Notes under the pieces: generated by a model
Told to the model about the DNA's origin: nothing
Database searches by the model: none
Seen by the model: the letters and a program-made list of their open reading frames with translations, nothing else
Shown: piece by piece, positions 10,974 to 23,376 of the stretch
Position numbering within the stretch: the stretch's first letter is position 1
Layout of the letters: each line of letters begins with the position of its first letter
Assembly: GCA_947652605.1 (NCBI GenBank)
Contig: OX393577.1
Coordinates: 20,587,466 to 20,651,465 of the forward strand
Origin: Elmis aenea
Taxonomy: Eukaryota > Arthropoda > Insecta > Coleoptera > Elmidae
DNA: 64,000 nucleotides
Reading direction: 5' to 3'
Translations under genes and position numbers: made by a program

Positions 10974-11443
10974 CGAGGGGTGTGTTTTATATACGCGGAA
11001 TGGGACAGAACGTATAAAGAGGTCGAGCTAAAAATATGTTTGTTGTATCAAATAATCATTTTTAAAAATAAGAACAATATTTCGCGCTGATTGTCTCATT
11101 AGGTCAATTACAATCGACAAAAGAATAATGTTGGCATTATTTCTGAAAAGCTCGAATACTGATTTTCGTGCGGTAATTAATTTTCTCAAAAAACAAGAAA
11201 GCAGTATGAAAAATATCCTAAATGAAATACAAGCAGTTTATGGAGATGTTTAGTCATTGCAAGCAGCAATAAACAAGCATTTTGAAGGAAAATCGGAAAA
11301 CTGTTTTTATAAAGATCAAGAAAAAATTATTGATAAATCTAACAAATATGTAGGCATGTTCCAAGATCGCATGTTGAAAAAAAAATTAAAAAACTTGAAT
11401 TTTCTAGTCTTTTATCCTATTCGAATATATAAAATACCCCTCG
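10974..11443 (+). mobile_element. Internally deleted mariner element
   Basis: The ends CGAGGGGTGTGTTTTATATA (10974) and TATATAAAATACCCCTCG (ending 11443) form inverted repeats. TA precedes the left end and CA (a decayed TA) follows the right. Coding remnants run on the plus strand: TDFRAVINFLKKQESSMKN matches the mariner N-terminus (EFRAVIKFL), and after a stop LQAAINKHFEGKSENCFYKD and IDKSNKYVG match the C-terminus. Everything between, including the three catalytic aspartates, is deleted. At about 470 bp this is a MITE-like derivative that would depend on a transposase encoded elsewhere. Confidence 0.8.
11125..11360 (+). pseudogene. Mariner transposase N- and C-terminal remnants fused by deletion
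   Basis: The reading runs from about 11130 to a TAG near 11250 and resumes at once in frame (11257) with the C-terminal block LQAAINKHFEGKSENCFYKD. In intact mariners these two blocks are separated by roughly 250 residues. The deletion removed the catalytic core, so the product cannot be active. Confidence 0.75.
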
Positions 11444-11472
11444 CATCATAGCCACTAAACCATAATTATAAC

Positions 11473-12695
11473 CAGGGTGGATAAAAATCATGATTTTTTT
11501 TTAAAATCAAAAAATCGATTTATTTGATTTAAATCAGATTTTTTTGATTTAAATCAAATGTACCATATTATCGAATTTAGTGACATATTCACATGCTATT
11601 TCTGTTTTGTGCTAATATATTTAATAACCAATATATTTAATTCATTGGTGAATTTTTGTCAAAGTGAAAAATTAAATATAATGATTAAGAATTTTGAAAA
11701 AATCAGTGCTAAATGGTGAGGTTTAATTAATTATATACAGGATGTCATTCTCATTAGTGCGGGATCGGTCGATTGTGGCTAAACGGCTTGAGATATGAAG
11801 TTGACTCAAATGCTATTGTATACAGTTTTTTCTAAACAACACAATAAAAATATTTTCAAATATACAGGGTGAGTCACCTTTCTGGAACTACTAGCAACTT
11901 TTATATTTCAAATACAACACCCAATTTTTTGTTTAATATTTTTGACCGCCTTAATTTTAGCTTTGCATCAATATAAAATACTACAGGTTTTTATACGGCG
12001 TTGTAAAAAAATTAATTTTCTAAATTATTTAAGGTTTTAAATCTTTATTTAAAAATTCTCCTAAAGTTATTTTGAAGTACAGAGTTTTAATTTGGTATGG
12101 ACATGCAGAAAAAATTTCTCTGTTCGCTCGATATGAAAAAATTTGAATCACACATACAGGAGTGTTTATAAATAGGTGGCAACTTCCATGATTTTCAGAT
12201 GCTCGTAACTCGATTTTTTCAAATGCGATCTCCTGTATTTTTTTTATGTCATCGAATTCGTCTTTAAAAGAGCTTCATATATTGTCCTATGTCCTATACC
12301 CAAAATTCATACTTTTCGAGATATTCGACATTTTTTTTCAAATCGTTATTGAAGCAATAGAGTGCCGTGGAAATTGAAAAAACTGACTGTTCACTTCGCT
12401 AACGTCAAAAACTTGTCATTTATTTTTTGAATGATTGCATTTCCACAATGAATATTACTTGACATGAGCAAATTGATATTGGTTTATTCACCATTTCGTG
12501 TATTTAATTACTAATATGTAGTAATACAATTTTGTTTTATTATAAATATTATATTTTATCTACTCATATAATCTGTGATTTAAATTGATAATTTTTTTAA
12601 AAAAATCACTTGATTTAAATCATGATTTAAATCGTGATTTAAATCATGATTTAAATCGTGATTTAAATCAATTGATTTAAATCTGCTCAACCCTG
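11473..12695. mobile_element. hAT-type non-autonomous element rich in GATTTAAATC
   Basis: The left end is CAGGGTGGATAAAAATCATG and the right end is GATTTAAATCTGCTCAACCC-TG. The flanking 8-bp duplication is a perfect ATTATAAC (11465-11472 and 12696-12703). Both ends consist of repeated GATTTAAATC / CATGATTTAAATC modules, a common layout of hAT MITEs. The interior (11740-12480) holds other fragments, including TACAGGATGTCATTCTC and TACAGGGTGAGTCACC, which are single ends of CAGGGTG-type elements. No transposase is encoded. Confidence 0.85.
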
Positions 12696-12703
12696 ATTAT
12701 AAC

Positions 12704-15700
12704 CATATAACAACGTATAAGTAAATAAACGAATCATAGGTACATTAAGCAGTGATAATGAAGATAAGAAACAATGATACTAAATGTCGTTCAAAATCAA
12801 CACAAAGGTGTGTATTTAGTAAGTTTTACTTGAAATTGTTCAGTTTAGAACAAGGTATATATTATCTAGACTTACGACATGCAAATACATTTATAACAGA
12901 AGGCGCGGAGGCACAAATCGTAACTGTCTAGTTCAGCATGTTGACAGCATAAAGAATAACTGACAGGATAATTTAGTACCGTAGGAAAATTAAATTCATA
13001 TCGGCGTTGACATTTGTTTTTGTAGCATTGATACGGTACCATAATTTACCGACTACACATTGTTATTTCATGTAAGTACAAAGTAAAATTATGTAAGTAC
13101 AAAAATATGTTAGTTTATTTCTTCATCGACATTAAATTGAAGTAACGACAGGGGTTGTAAGAAGTTGTAAATATGAAGGGAGAACATGATCCAAAATTTT
13201 CTTCGGATAAAGAAGGCAAAAATGTCCTCTACGTTTAATCAAAACAATTTTTCATAATTCTTTGACAATTACAGCTATACAGATATAAAATAGATCTTAG
13301 AACAAAACACGTTTGCAAAACGCGATTTAAACCACGAAACAGTGATTACTAGCATAAGAGATTGTGATATCACAATTTCCTGGATTCTTTCAAAATTCTT
13401 TTAGCCTTTTCCTTCAAATACTGAAAAATGTTTTTATGGTTTTTATTAAGACATCAAATATCGACGTTTCTAACACTTGTTTTCATATATATTTATGATT
13501 GAAAAAGAGGACATTTTAACACAAAAACAAAATTCGACGGGAACAACGGTTTGGGTGCACCAACGACAATTTCTTTTGACTAAAAATTGAATTATTCGCT
13601 TTTGCATGGAATCTCCCGTTTCGCAGTTTTAAATTCGTCTACTTTCTAGTATTAGACATCATCATCCACCACTAAGTAATTTATTTAAGGTGGTAAGCCA
13701 AGTACGACCCAATAAAAGTTGCTTTATTCGGCATAAAGTTGTATACGACTATAAACTCTTCTAAAATTAGAAGTTGCCAGTAACAACGGTCATTTGATAG
13801 GTACACACATATCCTCGGGTATAAAAATGGACAATGACGTTTTAAGTAAACCCTTCGATATTCAGACATTGTCTAGACACTGAAGCAATGATGGATTAGT
13901 AGTTCTGCCGCTCCCCGTACGGGAAAGTCTACCCGCCATCGATTTCATTTCACCACGAGGATTGTGTTACCAACTCTCACGTAATATCACCAGGGCGCGC
14001 GTTATCAACCCTTGAAACTTGCCACAGAACAAAAGCATTACTGATAATTAAGGGTGTTGATAAAATGCTTTTGAGGGAAATATTGATGAAACAGGGACAC
14101 ACCCAACGACTGAAATTGATTTTATAAGCATAACGGTACAAACAAAGTTTGTGAGTTGAAATTTTGAAAATATTTTTGGGGCTTTTAACTTGGATACAAG
14201 TTGGAATCGTTAAAGTATGGCGCATCAATAAAAGAAATGTTGATTTACAGGTACATTGGAATAGTAAGGGTGGATTGTTAGGTATAAGAAATGCTTGTTT
14301 TCCATTGGGGTATCCTACTTTATAACCTGTTTTGCAGGTAATTATGTTTTTTGAGGCACGTGTGGATAAACTTGCTGTTAAGGGGATGTTTTACAGGTGT
14401 TTAGTTCTAGTTCACAGTCCATGGAGGGTACGAGCAAGTTTTTTGTGTAGCTACTTTTTACCGCTTTTTCAGCGATGTAGGGAACATTACGTAACCGGTG
14501 GTTGCCTATCCTGCGACGCCTCGTAGGGCACGAGACAAGCCGAAATCGCTTCGTGATTCTGTCTGGCTAGACCTGGCTGGTGTGCACCGTCTCGCGGACT
14601 CCACACAAATTCAGTAAGTGGCGATACACCGTGTGGGTTCGTCGCATATCTGCTTCGTTCCGTTTTGTATTAAAAAGTCCTTGCATCCAAGTTATCTGTA
14701 CTGTCAACGGAAACGGGGTGACTACAGACAGTGCTAACTGTTATCGGGTAATCGCGGATACTGCAGCAATTTTTTTGTTATTGTGCGAAAAAACGCCCTG
14801 CGTTTTTGTATTAAATGACCGCTGTTGCGTAGAGCACACGTTGTAAATTTTTAAATCCGAATAATAAAGTGCGAACGTATATTTGACTTCAGCATTTTGC
14901 TTTGACCGGGCTGTTTTTGGCCAGCTACTCGGTTAGAGACCGCGTATTTTGAACGCCAAATGTTCAGTGTGCATGATTGTTCAAAGTGTGTGTCTATGTC
15001 GTCACAACACTGAATTACAACAGCAGCGAATTGGAATATGCACGCTAATGTACGTTTTATTTGCTAGTTAGTAACCCACAGATTATTGCCATAGCAGCAT
15101 GATGCTAAAATACTGTTGACCTTGACGATTGGGTACTTCCTAACCTCAAACCGTACACGCGTATTCGCGTATTGTCCTTATCCTTCCACCCGCATACACA
15201 CGTCCTTATACGAACGACGAAAACTTCCCTTACACTGCATTTTTTAACGCCCGTAATTTAAAAAAAGTACACAAACACGAAATTCAGGAAGATCTAGTTA
15301 ATCTTTCTATCCTCTTCCTTATTTATTAACTGGCATTTTAAGGCCTCGTAAATAAATATTTTTGCGACCATTCAAATACAAATTACAGGGAAGTAGTGAC
15401 CGACGTAAGAATGTATAGTCCCAGTGTTGGCTTCCAATGTTGTTTCTCTACACCAGACGTGAGCCGTCCGTACGAATAAGATATTTTTAACTCGTGAACT
15501 ATTCGCTTGTTTGCTGCCAAAATGTTTGAACTATGGCAAATAGTTCACGTTCGTTTAGTACAAAAATTGCTTTATTTCTCCAGAAAAAAAAAAGTATTTT
15601 GGTCCGTCTACAAAATGACGTACTGGATGACAGTAAAGTTTATTGTTCTATTGTTTAAAAGATTAAATGTTCATCCGCAATTAGTCTAAGAATTCAATTT

Positions 15701-15981
15701 GCATTCGAATCCACGATGCATACAAATTTCTTCTAATTGACTAGTTTTTGGTTCAAGGTTGTAGCAGTAGAACTACGTGAATCGTTAAGCAAAACCCACA
15801 GACCAAAATTTTTGAAATGAAATTGTACGTAGGATTGCTAACCTGTATTTTGCAAAAAGAGGAAACTTGTTTTAAACTTTGCCTAAAAATGTAACTTTGA
15901 AATACACGTCAATGTTTTTCTCGTTAAAAAAAACTTTATTCTTGAAAAAAGTCCATCAAGAAAAATATTTATGATGATACT
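12704..15981. other. Mostly unique region with a GC-richer block near 13.9-15.2 kb
   Basis: The flanks are AT-rich and featureless. Between about 13880 and 15240 the sequence is distinctly richer in G, C and CpG (for example 14500-14600 and 15130-15240). Open frames at 14332-14526 and 14580-14846 lie there but show no domain, signal peptide or repeat. The block could be a promoter, untranslated first exon or conserved non-coding element of a neighbouring gene. I saw no terminal repeats that would make it a transposon. Confidence 0.35.
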
Positions 15982-16116
15982 CGGTGTTCTCCCCAGAATT
16001 TTATATTTGTCGGATGTCCGCTAAAACCTGCCGGGCCAACACCCCCTAGAATAATTAAATAACAAATAACTCACAGTTTAAGTGGCTTATCAGCCGGGTG
16101 GCTTGCCCGGCAAAAT

Positions 16117-17609
16117 CAGGGATGGAAAACGTAACGTAACGATACCCGATAACGTTATAATAACGATTCAATTATAAGTTTTAATACAATAACGTAACGA
16201 TATTTTAATAACGTTATATAACGTTATAATAACCGATAACGTTTCATTAAAAGTTATTTTGTATCGTTATTCTCTATTAATTAAATTTTTATATGGTCAT
16301 CTTTTTATTTTCAGAAAATATATTTTGTTTATATTTTAGAAATTAAAATGAAAATACAGTATCTTAACGTAATTTTCTACTATTTTAAAACTTTATATTT
16401 ACAGATCCAAAAATAATTTCAGAGTTACAGATGAAAATTATTTTTTCAACGTTATACAGGATGTTTCTTAAATAATGCGAAAAAATTCGGGAGGTCATTC
16501 CTTATCGAAAATTAAAGGGGGTCTTTCATATAAATTTTTTTCCTTAGACGTCTCCTTTCGGAGTTACACTACCCTAATTGGATCGGTAAAATTAGGCTTT
16601 TATTTTATTTCTCAAATTTGGATAAATGTAGGAAAATGATATTCGGTAGATGTTTTGTATTTATTAAAAGGTTTCCCATAGTAATATTTTCAATCATCTC
16701 CCACCTTCACAGGGAGCTAAAGTGCGACCCCTGTTGGTTTTTTTTATCAGAATTTTTTGGTGGGTTGAAATTTAGCAATTTAATTATTATTTTTTTTGAA
16801 AACTTGATTTATTTAGATTTTTTTTTATTCCTTAACTTTTCTCGTAAAACCTACAGTTTTTGAGTAAAAATTATATGAGTGAACATGAACCATCAAATAT
16901 TCCAATATAATCCGATTGATTTTGGTGATTATTGTGGTTTGTTTATGTTCATATTGGGTAGAATTGACGGATGTAATTTATTTTGACGTTTACGTGGCGA
17001 CAACGCTTAAACGCCCGTCAATTCTACCCAATATGAACATAAACATCATGTTCGCTCATTTAATTTTTTACTCAAAAAATGTAGATATTACGAAAAAAGT
17101 TAAAAAATTAAAAAAATCTAAATAAATTAAACTTAAAAAAAAAATTAAATTGCAAAATTTTAACTCACCAAAAAGTTCTGATTAAAGAACCAACAAAGGT
17201 CGCACTTTTCAGCCCCACTGTGAAGGTGGGAGATGATTGAAAATATTGAAAACCTTTAAATAAGTACAAAACATACCAAATATCATTTTTCTACATTTAT
17301 CCAAATTTGAGAAATAAAATAAAAACCTAACATTACCAATCCCCTTTAGGTGTAACTCCGAAAGAAAACGTCTAAGGAAAAAATTTTATATAAAAGACCC
17401 CCCTTAATTTTCGATAAGAAGTCACCTCCCGAATTTTTTCGCATTAATTAAGAAACACCCTGTATATTATCATTTATGTAACGTTATATAACGTTATTAT
17501 AACATAACGATTCATTTTTTTAATGTTATTTATAACGTTATGTAACGAAAACAAATAATAAATAACGTTATACAATAACGTAACGATTTAAAACGTTATT
17601 CCATCCCTG
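16117..17609. mobile_element. hAT-type element with TAACGTTA modules
   Basis: It begins CAGGGATGGAAAACGTAACG and ends CGTTATTCCATCCCTG. The flanks are a perfect 8-bp duplication, GGCAAAAT (16109-16116 and 17610-17617). Both subterminal regions are full of degenerate AACGTTAT / ATAACGTT modules. It is inserted inside the outer element at 15982-17636 and is itself interrupted by the fold-back at 16457-17462. No transposase is encoded. Confidence 0.85.
16457..17462. mobile_element. Fold-back family A, copy 1 (1.0 kb)
   Basis: The ends CAGGATGTTTCTTAAATAAT and, inverted, TTAAGAAACACCCTG are flanked by TA. The arms run about 400 bases: the block AAAATTCGGGAGGT near 16483 is inverted near 17430, and the TTTATCCAAATTTGAGAAAT block appears on both sides. 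The centre holds a further inverted pair, TATGTTCATATTGGGTAGAA (16944) against its complement (17018), 190 bp overall. A second copy is at 36385-37097. The frames 16618-16863 and 16916-17125 are arm and loop sequence, not genes. Confidence 0.85.
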
Positions 17610-17636
17610 GGCAAAATGGTCCTGGGGAGAACACTG

Positions 17637-20600
17637 TAACAGATAGATTTTTCTACTCCTAATACAACTTATGATCAATTATAAAAACTCGGCAGGACAT
17701 GAAAAAGTGAATAAATTGGGGTATTTGTTGTGTAAGAGTATTCCAGGGCAGAAACTCTAGTTTCCTGTATCAAAAAAATGAGAAAATGAACTATTGCTAA
17801 ATGGTTTGGTTGTATCAGTGATTATTAGGTATATATAAATCTAATTAAAAATTGCTTATATTTTGTTCAAAGTATTTTTGCCTAAATATAAAACAGTTGA
17901 AAACTTACTCTTCATTATCAGTTGCAGTTTTATTTAGATATCTACTTACACATAAAATAAATGAGACTGCAACTGATAACTGAGACGGGAGTCTTGAAAT
18001 TCGAAAAAAGTGATTTTTAATTAAGCATAATTATATTTTTGCGAAGTAAAGTCTTTTACTGATTTTGTGTAACATTATGTCCATGTATGCAATATCTTAT
18101 CTGTACAATAAATAAGTGGTCTTGCACCGTCCAATGTGACACTTTTTAGGTAGTGTAAAAGTTAAAATTGGCTTTTTTTGAAACATTATCATAACCTTTC
18201 ACTGTCTATTTATTTTTTGACTACTACAGTTTTAAATACATTTTTAAAACTGCCACCTTCAGGGTTACTCAAGTTTTGGGCATAATTATGTATTTAGATG
18301 TGTCTGTGGTGTTTATCCGCTATAAATAATCGTATTTAAATAGTGATTGTGTTGAGAGTTATTATTAAACATGTTTTTGTATTTTATTTGTGGCCTATAT
18401 TGTGAAAACTCTGGCTTATTTGTGCCAAAATAATTGTTATTGTGGTTCTTCACTTGGGGTTGATTTGAAAACTAACATTTGCATGTTATAGCGACAGTTG
18501 AAATCTTTTCTAAAACTAATATTTACTGTTTATTCCTAGTATTGGCCAAATTTACCGGCTTATATTTGCCAGAATTTCGAGTTTTAGCCGACCAATATCA
18601 TATATAATATCAAGAAATATATTTGCTTTAATAAACTTCTTTTAAAAGAATTAAATCCAAAAAAAAGTTACATAAAATGCGTTCATTATGTTGGTCGGAA
18701 AATTAATTGAGTTTGTACTTGCTAATGACCAGGTAAAAATCCAATTTTTGTTGTTGGTCATACCAAAATTGAGAATATAAATGATATTATTTTTCACAAA
18801 GTAATAAAACTACAGAATCTAATACATATGTAAATAACCGATTAATGTTTACATAAGTTGTCGAATACTGCACTTTACTATGTAATAAACTTAATAAATG
18901 ATGCTATATTGCTTATCGTGCTGGTAGTTACTTTCAGCAGATGTAATTTGTCTAAAATATAACCTTGTTAGGTTGTAAAATGTCTCATAAAATATAACAC
19001 ATCTTTAAATGTTGCTCAATAGTAACACTTGTGAGTTATAAGCTATTAATCACTTTAAAAATTTCAATTAATTAACGTTTTTTAATGGTCGCATTTTTAA
19101 AACAAAGTTTTGGGTTTAATGGTCAATTAATTCGTACAAAAATGTTATTGCTTTATTTTTAATTGTTTTACGTAATTGTGCTGATGTGTGATTTAGTACA
19201 AAGCAAATATTGTTGAAGTTGGCAAGAATACGGGCTAATTTTAAAGTATTTCACAATGCGCCGTTTCTTTGGTAATGGTTTGAAATTCATAATCGCAATT
19301 TTTATTAAAAAGTTCTCATCAGCAAATTTTTTATACGTTTGAGTTTGATATTAGTAGTGAAATACACAATAATGCACTCAATATGTGTTAAAAACATTGA
19401 AGGTTACAATTGTATTTGCATTTAAAAACTGTTATCAGAGATTTGCTAAGTAAATGATAAAAGGTGTATTTATCTAACATAAGTGCAAATGGATGGCATG
19501 TTGGTGAATAAATAAATTAATAGGATTAGCCGAATGCATTGATAACAAAAAGTTTTAAGAGTTTTACATTTTTGCTAACGCTCGCGTATTCAACATGTGC
19601 AAAGATTTTTACTCCAGAAAATTAAGCTGCTTGGGTATTCATCAATTACACAAAATTTCATGAGCTGATGGTGTGTGAGCCTTACACTGTAAGGTTTAGT
19701 AATTTTAGAAATATTTCTCATTAATTTTTTTAAGCTATTTAGTATTTTTGTTTGCTTTTAGTGTGCAGAGTTTTTTCATTCAGCTCTTGTCTTAAAATTA
19801 ATACTAATTTTCTGAAGTTGATAATGTAAGGTTATTTTTTGAAGCTAATCAACTTTGCTTTAATATGGGACATACTAAACCCAAAATTCTTGGTTGATAT
19901 AATTATACTAAACAAATATTAGCTTTTTATAACGTTCAGTCATTAGCAATTCGCCAAATTTTGATACGTTAATCGAACATGTACAAAAAAATAATGTATC
20001 AATTTAGAAAAATCGCACATGAGACAAAGCTGATAATTTATAAATATCTATTACACTTCCATATAATACGCCTACCTGCAAAATCCTTAAATTAGACACA
20101 ATTTAGAGATACTTTAAAGATTCGAATAGATTTTAATAATAGTTTATTGGTAACTTTTATTGCCTAATAATTTTATTTTGATTTTGTACATGTACTAATT
20201 TTAAAACGAATAGTCTTAAGAGGCGCTTTAAATTCTTGTTCCCATAAATATGTTTACGGTATAATTTATATCGTAATTATATCGAAGAACTTAAGCAAAG
20301 CTGCATATTGTATTATGTGAGGAATTCCTGAGCAGCCGTTAACAAGGAATTGTAAATTATATAATCCATACTCTGACAGCAACCTAAAGCTTAATCATGC
20401 ATTATTATTTAAAGTTATGAAATTTTACAACTCTGTTTCTATTTTAAATAAAAGCATCAATAAAATTAGGTTAAAACATTGTTATAAATCTTAGGAATTC
20501 AAAGAAATGTATATTTACACTTCTTGATGCTATTTATGTATACAACGAATTGTTTTCCAAAATTTATCATTACATATATCGTTGAAAACGTGGGTGGCAT

Positions 20601-21240
20601 TACATGAATCATTTTTTTAAATGTTTTTTTTTAACCTAGGCTTAAACGAAGCTTTTTTAACAATTTCCTGATAACTGTGCTTAAGATTATCAATTTGACG
20701 TTATTAAAATATCCTTTACACTGTATGGTAGAAGAGGAACGGATAAATAAATAAATAAAATCCAAATTTTAACTAATTTAGCTTAAAATTACTATTTTAA
20801 GTATAATGATAAATCTGTGACGATAAATTTGATTGACTTGAATTATTTAGTCATTTATTGACGTAAAGAAGAAATCAAAAGTATTCAGAGCGTCCTTAAT
20901 TCATGAGTATCTCGATGCTTAAAACTGAAAACTTGTATTTTAACTTTAAACTTTATAATCTTGTTGCTAGTTTAATATTTGTACCTATATAAAGCGATTG
21001 TCTTCATGGCACACTGATCCTTGACATTTTATTCGGAAAGAATACCATCAAAAGTATTAAAATTTACACGACTGCAAAATAAGAACTTTCATTTGATTTT
21101 AATTTTAAAGAATACTAATTTAAAAAATTAATTTGGAAAACTAAACTTGTTTTCAAAGTTGATTTGATTTTTATACCATTTGTGCATGGTTTACAAATTA
21201 AAATTTGTTCCCGAAGTCGAAATTCATACACTCTCTAAAT
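17637..21240. other. Long AT-rich unique region
   Basis: Apart from one candidate RNA hairpin (17915-17979) I recognise no coding frame, domain remnant, terminal repeat or duplicated block in these 3.6 kb. It reads as intergenic or intronic DNA with few mobile elements, unlike most of the window. Confidence 0.5.
17915..17979 (+). other. Candidate RNA hairpin (possible microRNA precursor)
   Basis: A stem forms between TTATCAGTTGCAGTTTTATT and the complementary arm ending ACTGCAACTGATAA, with a loop of about 20 bases. The two positions that break perfect DNA complementarity are C-to-T changes that keep G-U pairs in RNA. Weak pairing may extend outward (ACTC with GAGT). Size and shape would fit an insect pre-miRNA, but I recognise neither arm as a known miRNA. 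A short decayed MITE could give the same picture. Confidence 0.3.
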
Positions 21241-21534
21241 TAGACATGTGCAACCTACGGTCCGCGGGGCGGATGCGGCCCACCACAAGATTTTATCCGG
21301 CCCGCGACAACTTTTCCAAATCTCACTGAATCCGGCCGGCTAGCCACCTAAGACTAAAAAGTATTTTGAATTTATGTTTTTAATGTTTTGTTTTTTATGA
21401 ATTTTAGAAAATGCGGTTATACTTGTTTTTTAAATGTTTTATAGCAGGGGTGTCCAACTAGATTGTTAACACGATCGACTTTTTATGTAGAATGGTAGTC
21501 GCAAGCTACCCATCAAATTCTCGAATTAACTCCT

Positions 21535-22130
21535 AGGAAAAACCGCTTGTACATGGATCTCGTTTTTCGCGTTTTTGCCCGAGACCCTTGGACCTATTTT
21601 TAAAAACTTTCCAATGTTTTACTAGCAAAAGATGCGCGCATTGGATTTTTTTCCGCACAGTTCCGTAATCAACGCGATTGCAAAATTGCCAATTTTTAAG
21701 CATCATTTTCGGGCGGCTGGGCTGTAAAGGGAATTAAAAACAAAAGAAAGTGCATCAATTTACACATCGCCAGATACGGCTATGCTTTGATTACACTTCG
21801 AGACAAAAAAATAAAATGTGGGATTGAAAACAAAGGAATAATTGATTTTTTTGTGACCCGTGGTGTTAATAGTTTTCCAACGAAGTACGAGAAAAAAACT
21901 GTTTTTACAAAAACCTTGTTTATCGCGTTTTTCTCTGGAACTATTGGACATATTTTCAAAAATTTTACTGGCAAAGAATGCGCGCATCGGTAAATAAGAT
22001 AGTTATGATTTTATCTCAGACGGTTTCATGGCCGACTCAACCGCAAAAGTTGCCATTTTTAAGTAGCATTTTCTGGCGTGCGTAAATGATATTAAAAACA
22101 AATAAATTTGCAGCTATCATATCTTCGTTT
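21535..22130 (+). repeat. Diverged direct duplication, about 356-bp period
   Basis: The blocks CGCGTTTTTGCCCGAGACCC (21568) and CGCGTTTTTCTCTGGAACTA (21924) begin parallel stretches that also share GCAAAAGATGCGCGCAT / GCAAAGAATGCGCGCAT, GCAAAATTGCCA / GCAAAAGTTGCCA and a TTAAAAACAAA end. Substitutions and small gaps are numerous. The open frames at 21760-21993 lie in the junction and show no domain. Confidence 0.6.
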
Positions 22131-22304
22131 AAAAAAAAAGCATTTTACTTTAGCAAATTTTGAAACTGTCGCAGTGATCTACTGAAAATTGCTTCGCGTT
22201 TAACATGTTTTCCATAACTGTTTTATGGTAATGACTATTTTAATGAAGTAGAAAAAAACACAAATCAAGATGGGTTACCTAACCTAACTTTTTGTACGTT
22301 ACGC

Positions 22305-23376
22305 GACCACTGGGCGACGGTCTACTGGGCGACAAGAACTTTTTTTGCACGCTCATGTTGGCGCACGATTTTGCGGATTGTTTTTGCAGATATTGGTAAA
22401 ATATACTTACTTTTGAAGAATTGTGTCATATATCATAATTTTTATAATCACTTAAAAAAGAAGTGTTCAAAAAAAGTGGTCCGAAAATGATTTAAAATTG
22501 AATAAGTCTGACAGCATAATATTAAAATAAAGACAAAAAATACAGTTTTTTCAGTCATTTATCAATATTATTTTTTAATTAACAAACATATTTACATTAA
22601 AACAAAAAGTACCTATAAAACATGCAAGACAACATAATTATTTTTAATTTATTAATTCATGTTATAAGAAATACCTCGTAAATTAGCTGGGAGACAAAAT
22701 AATAGATCAAATAAATGTTAACTTATTTATTTATTATTTTGTAGGGAACAAACATATTCACACATATACAGGGTGTTTAAAATTTAATTTTAAGCATGGG
22801 CATCTCCCTTATTATAACAACTACTATAGGTTTAAAATTGACAAAGTAACTTAATTTGGTGCTCGGTAATAATCCAAAAAGTAATAAAATAATATTAATA
22901 AATGACATCATTTATTTGATCTTTTATTTTGTCTCCCAGCTAAAAAAAAAAACAAAAATAATGATGTCTAGCATGTTACCTATATACTTTTTTGTTTTAA
23001 TGTAAATGTGTTTGTTAATTACCAAATAATATTGATAAATAAATGAAAAAACTGTATTTTTGTCTTTATTTTAATATTGTGCTATCATAACTTTTCATTT
23101 TTAAATTATTTCCGGAAAACTTTTTTTGGCCATATCTTTCTTAAGTGATTATACAAATTTTAATGTATGCTATAATTCTTCAAAAGTGAGTAAGTATATA
23201 TATGTATTACCAATAGTTACAAAACAATCTGCAAATTCGTGTGCTAATATAAGCGTGCAAAAATTTGTAAGTTCTTGTCGCCCAGTTGACCGTCGCCCAG
23301 TCGCCGTCGCCCAGTTGACCGTCGCCCAGTCGCCGTCGCCCAGTCGCCGTCGCCCAGTCGCTGTCGCCCAATTGAC
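22305..23376. mobile_element. Fold-back with terminal GGGCGAC arrays
   Basis: The left end carries two units of CTGGGCGACGG (22309-22335). The right end (23278-23376) carries a longer run of the complementary GTCGCCCAGT units, alternating with GACC and CGCC spacers. Inward of both lie inverted arms: TACTTTTGAAGAATTG / CAATTCTTCAAAAGTGAG, AAAGACAAAAAATACAG / CTGTATTTTTGTCTTT and AGCTGGGAGACAAAATAA / TTATTTTGTCTCCCAGCT. The loop includes a lone CAGGGTGTTTAAAATT end (22770). No transposase is encoded. Unequal array lengths at the ends suggest slippage after insertion. Confidence 0.75.

Larger units (their letters stand above)
15982..17636. mobile_element. Outer short hAT-like element split by a later insertion
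   Basis: CGGTGTTCTCCCCAG at 15982 and CTGGGGAGAACACTG ending at 17636 are inverted repeats of the CAGTGTTCTCCCCAG type. Without the 1.5-kb insertion at 16117-17609 the element would be about 150 bp, a plausible hAT-like MITE with a GGGTGGCTTGCCCGGC internal hairpin. I could not see a matching 8-bp flanking duplication, so superfamily placement rests on the ends only. Confidence 0.65.
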
